From Fallopia convolvulus (taxonomy: Eukaryota > Streptophyta > Magnoliopsida > Caryophyllales > Polygonaceae): a stretch of 64,000 nt of DNA. The notes under the pieces are model-generated. The model made no database searches and was not told where the DNA came from. It saw only the letters and a program-made list of their open reading frames with translations. The stretch spans positions 13,305,109-13,369,108 of the forward strand of contig OZ024721.1 of NCBI GenBank assembly GCA_964016875.1. The letters run 5' to 3'. Within the stretch, counting starts at the first letter, position 1, and each line of letters opens with the position of its first letter. This document shows positions 55,905-64,000 of this stretch, piece after piece. The translations under genes were made by a program, and so were the position numbers.

Positions 55905-57203
55905 CCAGCGATGAACTCGGAAATTAAGATGGCATTGTTCGACATTGGGGATGATAAATCCCCTGGCCCGGATGGCATGCCGACATGCTTCTACAAAAAA
56001 TATTGTCATATTGTTGGCCCGGATGTCACTAAAGCCGTTAAGAGCTTCTCTCACTCTGGTAAAATTTTAAAACAAGTAAACCACACCTTCATCACCCTGC
56101 TACCCAAATGCGAAAACCCCAACTCTACCAACCACTATAGGCCAATCAGCCTGTGCAATACAATCTACAAAATAATATCGAAAATTATTACAAACCGCAT
56201 AAAAAACGTATTAAACAAACTAATTCACCCAATGCAAGGGACTTTCAACCAAAATCGAAGCATCCAAGATAACACTCTCATCGCACATGAAATTTTCCAC
56301 TCCTTCTGCAATAAACGCGACCGTGAGGGATGGATTGCTGTAAAACTTGACATGGAAAAAGCCTATGATCGTATAAACTGGGAGTTCCTAACCACAATCC
56401 TACATAAATTCGGTTTCCACGAGAAATTCATCATTTGGATTCGAGAATGTGTGGAAACAGTCTCATTCTCTATCTTGGTCAATAACGGACCAACATAACA
56501 ATTCCACCCCCAACGGGGACTTCGACAGAGGGACCCCCTTTCACTGTACTTATTCATTCTCGATGGTGAAATCCTGGCTAGACAACTTCACCACGAGAGC
56601 ACAAACTCAAAAAATGGTATCGGGATCCAAATCTCGAGAAATGGCACTAAAATCCCGTTTGTGGCTTTCGCAGATGACATCATCATTTTTGCCAAAGCCA
56701 ACGGCCAAGCATGCAAAAAAAACAAAGACATCATTGATGATTACATCCATTTCTCTGGCTAGAAAGTCAATTTCCACAAATCTGCCTTCCAAGTAACAAA
56801 AAATACAAGCAACAATACCAAAGAGCAAATAAATCAGATCCTCCAAATAGTGAATACTACAACACTGGACAAATATCTAGGATGCCCAATTATTAACGTG
56901 AGAGTGACACAAAACACGTTCAAACCACTCATTATGCGTACCAGATCACAATTATCAAAATGGAAAGCGAACTCCCTTTCCCAGGAAGGACGCAAAACGC
57001 TAATTAAAGCCAACCTCTCTACACAACCGAACTATCTCATGCAAACATTCTTGTTGCCACAGGCAACACTGAAAGAACTAGATCAAATAAACAAAAATTT
57101 CTTCTGGAACAAAGAAAACAACTACAAACCACTTATAAGCTGGAACTCTATCTGTCGCCCCCAGCCCACGGCGGAGTTGGAATTAATAAAGCAGAAGAAA
57201 TGA
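55905..57203 (+). pseudogene. LINE ORF2, reverse transcriptase domain
   Basis: Motifs run KSPGPDGMP, NHYRPISLCN, KIITNRIK, MQGTFNQNRSIQDN, VKLDMEKAYDRINW, QRGLRQRDPLS and the catalytic FADDIIIFA. In-frame stops occur at 56496-56498 and 56760-56762. Near 57165 the reading frame shifts; the expected GGVGI motif is in another frame. All three breaks are incompatible with activity. Confidence 0.92.
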
Positions 57204-57827
57204 ACAATGCACTCCAAATGAAACTGCTATGGAAAATTCTAGCGAAACCTCATAACCTGTGGGTTAAAATAGTTTAAGAAAAATACCTTAAACGGAAAAC
57301 ATCCTGAACTATAAGAAAAAAACACAACACTTCCTGGAAATGGTCCAAACTATTAAGCCTTAGAGACCTGTTCATAAAAGGGCTCATCTGGCAAGTGGGA
57401 GACGGAAAAATGATTTGATTCTAGAAAGACAATTGGACCGGGAATGTTCCCCTTCAACCAAAGACTGAAGTCGAAACCATTATCAACTGGGACGAACCTG
57501 TAGAAAACCACCAACACGAGGACAATTCCTGGAGCAAAGAGAAATTGGAAAAAGTTGTCAAGAATGATGACCTTAGTAAGATATCTAAAATTATCAATCC
57601 CATTAACAAAATCCCGGACAGACTATACTGGCAACCTAACAAAAATGGTCGGTACTCCGCCCACTCAACAATTCAATGGATCCACCAATCCAAAGGAGAA
57701 CCCAAAATCAACATGGAATGGATTAAACTCAACATACCACCCAAAATGAAGAACTTCCTCTAGAAGGTGCCACACAATGGCCTACCAACCAAAGCACGTC
57801 TGGCTGCCAACCACATACCAGTCCCGC
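57204..57827 (+). pseudogene. LINE ORF2, C-terminal and RT zinc-binding region
   Basis: Fragments in changing frames include NNALQMKLLWKILAKPHNLW, YWQPNKNGRYSAHS and KLNIPPKMKNFL followed by a stop, then GLPTKARLAA. These match the zf-RVT tail of plant LINEs. The copy is cut at 57827 by LTR-B, so the 3' UTR and poly(A) are missing. Confidence 0.8.
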
Positions 57828-58588
57828 TGATATCCGCCTTTTTAGTCGGGTTTTTAGGGAGTGTTTTTATTGTGTTTGAGTCTTTTTTTTTAGTTTGTGT
57901 TTTGTTTTGAGTTGTTTGTGTAGGTTTTCGTATTTTCTTAAGATATGGAGTCTACATAAGCTTTGGTGGTGTTTTTATAGGCTTTGAAGCTGTTTTGGAG
58001 AGGTTTTAGAGGAGTAATGAGAAACCCAAGGAAAGCACTCAAGAAAGACATGAAGATCAAGTTTGAGCCATGACAGAAGTTAAGAGACCTGTTATCAAGA
58101 CTTAGGATGAAGAATCAAAACAAAAACGAAGGCAAACGACCCCCTAACAAAGGAGATATCTCAATTACAAGGTAGTTTTCAAGGCTGAAAAGGGTCGATA
58201 ATGACCCTATGGGGTTGATAACGAGGTGCTATGTGTCCGAGTCGGCACAATTAATGTTATTTTATCCCTTTAAATAGTTTCCTTAGGGGATATATCTTTT
58301 AGAAGATTTATTTCCTTATAGATAGCTTTAGTTTTTCTATATAAACCCTTGTCTAGCCTTAGTTTTTTGATCCCAAAATCATTCAAGTTAGTTTTAGGGT
58401 AGAGAAGAGAGAGGAGGCGTGAGAGAGAGAAGAGGAGGACGATTTTGTGGAGTTTGCTTGGAGGACAAGTTTTGTTTGGATTCGATTGTAAGCTTCTCTT
58501 TTCTTCTTAATTTAATTTAGTTGTCTTCAATTATGATGAATGAGTGGTCTCTTATTCTAGGGTTGGGGTTAGAAACCCAACATGATTG
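57828..58588 (+). repeat. LTR-B, second copy (3'-truncated)
   Basis: The sequence from TGATATCCGCC parallels the solo LTR at 54440: a T/G-rich start, TTTTTATAGG near 57976 (compare 54577), a TATA region near 58340 and GGGTTGGGGTTAGAAACCC near 58560 (compare 55241). It stops abruptly where the inverted LTR-A begins. Its remainder was not found to the right. Confidence 0.7.
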
Positions 58589-60410
58589 TGTAACACCCCT
58601 ATTTTACAACATTGAGTATTACCGCCAGTGACCTCGGACTTTCCCGTCCAAAGTCACCCAAGGCTTTTAGAATGATATTGAACTCATACAAATGCGGAAA
58701 ATTAACATAAATGTTACATAAATAAACTGATGCTCACGAATGAGACTTGATTCTTTAATTGAAGATGAAATTGACCAAAAGCGGAATTTTATTTATTGAT
58801 AAGAACTTTCATTCATTACATTGAGGGTCGTTTTACAAAATATGTAGCAGCAGAAAGTAAAGCCATTTAAAAAGGGTTTAAAATACGTAATCTAAAATTA
58901 CAAGAATGTTTTCCCAAGACAACTCATGTGATGATGATTTGCTTGATTTTAAAAAGGGAAGAGCTAGTGCACTATCTTCAGAATGCCTTGCTCTTATGAG
59001 AATTCCTTCCTTCCTTCGATGTCGTCTTGCCTTGACCTTCAATCCTCGCCTAACGCTTCTTGTACCTTCTAGACTTCGTCTTCAAAACTTTGGTGTACAT
59101 TCCTACTGTTTGGCATTTGTCGCGAAGGGCGAGAAATACCAGGCAAATATGCATAAGTGGGGAATTAGTCTAAGGAGACTAAGCAAGTGGGAACGAAACT
59201 TCCCAAGGGTATTTCGGTAATCGAGCAATATCGAGAGAGATATTCGGGTTGTGTTTAAGATAAGGCTTATTTATGTGGGGTTTAACGGTACGAAGGAGAG
59301 CGTATCTCAAGCGGAGATAACCCGATAATTGAGAGAAGCGCTACTAGATTGTAGACTTCTTTTGGAATCGAAAGTATGTTGGGAACGTTATTAATTCATA
59401 TAAGTTGAAAACCTCTCGCGCCCTGAGCGGACCGAGAGCCGGATCGATCATTTGAGATCGGTCTGGTTTTGATGTCTTTTAAGCGTGCATTGGACACTTA
59501 TCTTATGTGGTGATGAAAAGTCATTTGTTATCTTTAATTATTTTTAGAAAGGGGGTGGGGGCTCGTATGGCCCGATCCACCAAGAGAAACCTAGTTTCCC
59601 GGCACTTAGCTAGAGTGCGCTCGTCCCTCCTTGCAATCGGAGCGGACTGGATCAAGATCCTGAAAGTCGTACTTCAAACACGTAGGCATTACGACTTAGT
59701 AAGTTTTATAGAGGCGTCGGCTACTTCCGCGCCCCTCACTAGTTTGTTCGACATTGACCTCTTAACGAGGCTGTAAACAATCAAGGCCACAACCAAACTA
59801 GCATAAATAATCCTATCAAAAAAAATAAAGAGCGAACTATACTAACAATGGGGTCGTTATATCTAACAATCGATATTTCCTAGGTTCATTTTGTTACTTA
59901 GAACACAAGTTGTTCCCAACATCGAGAATTTCACGGAGATGAATATATAAGGTCACAAGGGGAAATTCCACTTGCCTTAGCTTTTACGATTGTGTACGAA
60001 CGAACGAACGAACGAAAATCGTTGACTTTACTCGGAACGGAGACTCGACCTATCGACACGGAATATATGAACGAGCTTTAATAAGAATTTCTTTAAATTC
60101 TTTTAAAGTTTTGGAAATCTCTTACATCCTTATTATAAGAGAAATAATTTCTAAATTATTATAATAATAATAATTTAGGTGGAGATGAATAAAATAATAA
60201 TAATAATATTTCTTATTATTATTTTGTATTTGTAATATCCTTTTATTCTTTATAAAACCTTATTTAATTTCATTCACTATTATTTTTAAACCAAGTCATA
60301 CTTTATTTATTTTTCTTAAAATATTCCTTTTTAACTTAACTTATTATTTCCTTATTATAACCAAGCAAGGATAATATCTTTATATAATCATTAAGATATA
60401 GTTTTCATAA
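58589..60410 (-). repeat. LTR of family A, copy A3, inverted and truncated
   Basis: It begins TGTAACACCCCTATTTTAC, the complement of the LTR-A 3' end, and runs through the GTGACCTCGG, ATCGAGAATTTCACGGAG and CGACCTATCGACACGG blocks that match 4073-2790 in reverse. An expansion CGAACGAACGAACGAACG near 60000 is specific to this copy. Similarity fades near 60410, so more than a kilobase of the far end is missing. Confidence 0.75.
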
Positions 60411-61580
60411 CTAGAGTCACGCTCTGGTGGAATATTGTGATAGGGTGAAATCTGCGAACAAATGTGAGTCGTTGGATTGATATTATGAACGGTCAAGATT
60501 AAAACATTATTATTTAACAAAAAATATAAAAAATGGGCGCAGATTAGTTTTGATGGCACGAAGTGTAATTATGATAAAATTTGTTTGATAAGACAAAAGT
60601 ACCCCTCACCAAAATAAAACACAGCTCCCGCACTCCTCACCATCTTCAAGCTTCTTCTATGGGCGAAATGGTGTGAACGACGATCGATCTCCTCACCATC
60701 TTCAAACTTGTGGGGAAAATCTACCAAGAACTTGATAGATCTTTTGCACTCTAACTCAATCAAAAGTGTCGATTTGGGTTCATCAACTCCATGAATAAGG
60801 ATGCAAAGAAAGGTATGCATGAATTGGATTTTTCTAGGGTTTGTTTTCTGGTGTTTAGTAAAAATTTGCTTGCAATCTACAAATTCATTGAAATTATTGA
60901 ATGGTTGCTTATTGATGTTTTGTGAATGGTTGGAATTTAATTTTGATGACCTATTTTGCTTTCAATTTCTATGGTTCCTTCTTCAATGTGACAAATATTG
61001 TTCTAGTATTGATTGTATTATCAAAAATGTAGTTGTGCCTATTCTAGATCCATTCTTCTGTTGATGTGCTTCCTAAAATCGGGCCTCTTGATTGCTCCAT
61101 GTATAGCTGGTTCCTTGATTTATTTTTCCTGACTTAAAAGTATCTTCACCAAGAATTCCTTGAACATGAAGCATATCAAGTTGGGGATTTGTGCAAAGCT
61201 ACTCAAAAAGCTTTTCTCAGGTCGTTACTCTGCATATCTATTTGAATTTGTTGGTTTAGCTTCACACTCCATGCCACAAAGAGACATAGCCCAACCACTT
61301 GCCATGCCAAAAAACCAGAAGGTGTTTGTTTCTTGTAAGTTACTTGCTCAATATACAAGGCAGGGGATATACATTATGGAAGTCCTAATGATTGGTCAAA
61401 CTTTTGATTGAACTTGTAAAAGTATGTTGACATTTAAGTCACCCTGAAGCTCCATAGATTTTTAGTGCATTGTTGAAGTTGTTTACTAAGTACTCTTAAG
61501 AGAAATCTCAATATAAGTTTGTATAGATCTTTTTATATCAATAACAAATGAGAAATGTGCATTTGACACTTAAGAAATTA
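60411..61580. other. Unassigned repeat-like region
   Basis: It starts near GAGTCACGCTCTGGTGG and holds short frames with no recognised product. CTCCTCACCATCTTCAA occurs twice (60635 and 60690). It may be the 5' part of the element whose body is the GTTCAT field to the right. No gene could be supported. Confidence 0.35.
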
Positions 61581-61590
61581 TATATTTGGT

Positions 61591-61660
61591 AGCCTATTAG
61601 CTCAAATGGTAGAGCAATGTGCATGTGCACATAGATGTGGGTTCAAATCCCACATAGGCT
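61591..61660 (+). tRNA. tRNA-like cloverleaf, probably not functional (copy 1)
   Basis: A 7-bp acceptor stem (AGCCTAT with ATAGGCT), a D arm GCTC-AAATGGTA-GAGC and a T arm GTGGG-TTCAAAT-CCCAC all pair perfectly. The anticodon stem ATGTG/CACAT closes a loop of only six bases (CATGTG), one short of normal, so no anticodon can be assigned. It may be a tRNA relic or a tRNA-derived part of a repeat. Confidence 0.5.
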
Positions 61661-61679
61661 AATTCTTGATACGGTCATG

Positions 61680-62670
61680 TCTTTATGTTCATATAGGTTG
61701 TTCTTTAGGTTCGTGACTTTTAAAGGTAAGGTTCATAACAATTCTTCTTATGGTTCATAAGTTTTGTTCCATGCTTTTTTGTGTATAATAATTGTTCGTT
61801 TGGTTCATGTTTGAATAACCTTAGGTTCATCACAGTTCATTTTATAGTTCATGTCTTTTAGTTCATGCTAGTCATTATTTTCTTTCGTGAATTTTGGTTC
61901 ATGGTACATGTTTTTTCGGTTCATGTTTTTGTAAGCTAGGTTCATAATAATTCTTATGGTTCATTTCTTTTAATTCTTAGTAGTTTATCTTGTAGTTCAT
62001 GTCATTTGGTAGCCTATTAGCTCAAATGGTAGAGCAATGTGCATGTGCACATAGATGTGGGTTCAAATCCCACATATGCTAACTCTTTGTACGATTTGTG
62101 TCTTCAGGTTCATGGTATTTCTTTTTTTGGTTCATGTTTTTATATGCTTAGGTTCATGATAGTTTATCTTACAACTCATTTCTTTTGAATCATACTGATT
62201 GTTATTTTGATTCACATCTTTTGGTTCATGATATTTGTTCATTTGGTTCATGTTCTTATAAACACGGGTTCATAATATATAATCTCACAGTCCATAACTT
62301 TTAGTTCATAAAATTTGGTCTATTGGTTCATTTTCTTACATGTTTAGGTTCATAACAATTGTCAATAAGGTTCATTTAATTTAATTCATAATGTTTGTTA
62401 TCTTGTGTCATATATTCATAGATGTTATTCTGTTGGTTCATGCCTTTATACGACGAAGTTCATAGCAATTGTCAATAAAGTTCATAAAATTTAATTCAGA
62501 ATACTTGTTATTTTTGTCACATAATCTAGTACATACATCGTATGTTATGGGTTCATTTGTTTATACGATTAGGTTCATAAAAATTATCAATAAGGTTCAT
62601 GGAAAATAATTCACAATACCTCACACGTGTTTCATGTATTCTTGTTCGAAAATATATGATATGCGTTTAA
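61680..62670 (+). repeat. GTTCAT motif field
   Basis: The words GGTTCAT, AGTTCAT and TTCATA recur several dozen times at irregular spacing on the plus strand, mostly 20-40 bases apart. There is no strict tandem unit. The two tRNA-like cloverleaves lie at its left edge and inside it. Confidence 0.7.
62011..62080 (+). tRNA. tRNA-like cloverleaf, probably not functional (copy 2)
   Basis: It is identical to the copy at 61591 except for one base that breaks an acceptor-stem pair (ATATGCT in place of ATAGGCT). The preceding ATTTGGT is shared too, so the pair arose by duplication 420 bases apart. The same six-base anticodon loop is present. Confidence 0.45.
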
Positions 62671-62982
62671 AATTTCGTATGCTAGGTTCGCAGTTTATGA
62701 CACAATTGGTAAAAAAATGCTCTAAGCTCTAAGTTGATCATTTAGGCATTTTCTCAAACACATGGTGGGCGGTTAGAAGAGCATTTACCATTAGCCTTTG
62801 TTTTCAATTAATAACTTGAAATTGTAAAGTAAAACAAACATAATCTTCATAGGTTTGATTAAAAGCAACACAAATCAGTTTAAAGACACATAAAAACATG
62901 TAAATCGAAGTACAAAACTTTCAAAATTGAAAAAATCCCAAATGCAAACTTGAAACCATACAAAACAGTTTTATACCATAAT
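62671..62982. other. AT-rich stretch ahead of the last LTR
   Basis: No gene was seen. Just before the LTR edge the sequence TTTTATACCATAA shares TGGTAT (minus strand) with the usual primer-binding site but lacks the rest. Confidence 0.4.
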
Positions 62983-64000
62983 GTAACACCCGGCTTTCGA
63001 CGAGGCGCTACTGAGAAATAGACCTTACTAGGTACTATTTAAGTGGGTTGACAACTACACTTTTAGGATCTTGCAACGCGGGCACGGCGAGAAAACAAAA
63101 TAAAACATCCAACCTTTCTTTTAATAAAAATATAGAATACGTAGTTATGCATGAATTCCCAAAAATATAAACTCAAATCCGACACAACCCTTACTAATAC
63201 TGAACTCATCAAGCAAAATAATAATAATAAGTAAAACATAATACTGACTCCATCTTAACAATAATAAAATCAACATCCTAACTATAATAAATAAACTAGC
63301 GTAAAAACCCATCCCATTATGACACGCGCTCTTTACCGCTCCGGCCCGCCATCTGGCCTCGGTTCCTGCACGGCTCCCTGGTTCATACCTGGAACTGAAA
63401 AATATTCCCGAAGGGTCAACGTCTAATCTATCAAGTTAGAGAGAATACGGAAATTGCAGAACGTTTAAAAACCTTTCTAAAGTCAGCATACAAATCCACA
63501 ATCGCAATCATAACTCTAAAGGCCAATACCTAAATTAGTTATAATCAGTCACATATAGCCACATACGCATTTACAATCATAACCCCATAACAATGCATTT
63601 CCTCCTTTTTCACAAGTATGGCGCTCATCACCGCGCCGAGTGCAGAGGCAGGCCCTCTCACTCCACTTCACAATCTCCCTTCTAACCCCGGCTAAGCTTC
63701 CACTGGAGCACTTGCCAAAACACACAGATAATAATTTTCGTTTTGAAGGGGCACGGTTTCCCTGTCACACGGGTCAACGTAGCCAACTCTTCCTCCACGC
63801 CAGCTACGATGGGCCGTGTCGGAAACGGTATCAACACAGAGAAAACGTTCCAAAAATATCTTTCCGATAAAATACATTCAAAACCATTTTGCGCACACAA
63901 CAATTCCAGAAAATTCAAAACAATTTAAAAAGGTATTCGGGACTAGTTCCCAAAACCCACCCTACAATAACGGTACACAATCTAACAGGATAGAGAAGAA
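62983..64000 (-). repeat. LTR of a further retroelement, continuing past the window
   Basis: The edge TGTAACACCCGGC is the complement of a GGGTGTTACA LTR end. By analogy with the Tekay LTR at 27887, which shows the same layout (a block reading ACCTGGAACTGAAAAAT near 63390, compare CTGAACCTGAAAAATTG at 28193), this is a minus-strand Ty3-gypsy LTR. The other end lies outside the window. Confidence 0.55.

Larger units (their letters stand above)
50850..57827 (+). mobile_element. L1-type LINE, broken and carrying an LTR insertion
   Basis: A plus-strand non-LTR retrotransposon is laid out as an ORF1-like region (50919-52991), apurinic endonuclease (53117-53947), linker, reverse transcriptase (55905-57165) and an RT zinc-binding region (57545-57827). 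A solo LTR interrupts it at 54440-55899. Several stops and at least one frameshift inactivate it. The 3' end is lost where another LTR begins at 57828. The 5' boundary is approximate. Confidence 0.88.

Noticed and set aside
1..64000. CRISPR arrays, prokaryotic operons or Shine-Dalgarno sites
   Set aside because: The window has spliced eukaryotic genes and plant retroelements throughout. Repeats seen are minisatellites, tandem duplications or transposons without spacer structure.

Overview
This is a nuclear chromosome segment from a flowering plant, most likely a eudicot and possibly an asterid. The genes have spliced plant structures. One of them is LHCA6, an antenna gene known from angiosperms. 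The rest is AT-rich DNA packed with nested plant transposons: a Tekay-type chromovirus, other long LTRs ending in TGTAATATCC/GGTGTTACA, an L1-type LINE, Stowaway MITEs, a Helitron and a TS-like SINE.

Layout. Positions 1-7248 hold two copies of one long LTR family (LTR-A) around a very short interior with a perfect tRNA-Met primer-binding site. Positions 7249-9512 hold small elements: a tRNA-derived SINE head, a Stowaway MITE and a long-TIR DNA transposon with a coding-like insert. Positions 9500-24000 are the gene-rich island. Two complete nuclear genes for the mitochondrial ATP synthase beta subunit sit in inverted, convergent orientation (9707-12437 plus; 20813-23900 minus). Between them lie a basic RS/KH-rich protein gene (minus), LHCA6 (plus) and a fasciclin-like arabinogalactan protein gene (plus). 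Positions 24100-27107 are a decayed minus-strand retroelement interior. Its LTR (27112-37021) is split by an almost intact 8.7-kb Tekay chromovirus (27887-36629) with a perfect 5-bp target-site duplication. Positions 37022-37612 are degenerate telomere-like repeats that switch strand. Positions 38242-44139 are a seven-exon SM-protein gene, MIP3.

Positions 44485-50045 are an AT-rich block bounded by about 100 bp of related inverted sequence. It contains two MITEs, a duplicated segment and a Helitron. Positions 50050-50760 look like a MULE-type relic. Positions about 50850-57827 are a broken LINE with a solo LTR (LTR-B) inserted in it. A second LTR-B truncates the LINE and is itself cut by a minus-strand LTR-A copy (58589 to about 60410). 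Positions 60410-62700 are a field of GTTCAT motifs with two tRNA-like cloverleaves. Another LTR begins at 62983 and runs off the window.

Gene roles. ATPB supplies the catalytic subunit of mitochondrial F1-ATPase, LHCA6 belongs to photosystem I antenna/NDH linkage, MIP3 acts in Golgi-to-ER vesicle tethering, the FLA is a secreted cell-wall or surface glycoprotein, and the RS-like protein is probably nuclear. No operon-like cooperation is expected. The most informative genic observation is that the two ATPB copies are identical by eye across introns 5-7 while their outer introns, UTRs and transit peptides have diverged. This suggests gene conversion across the inverted pair.
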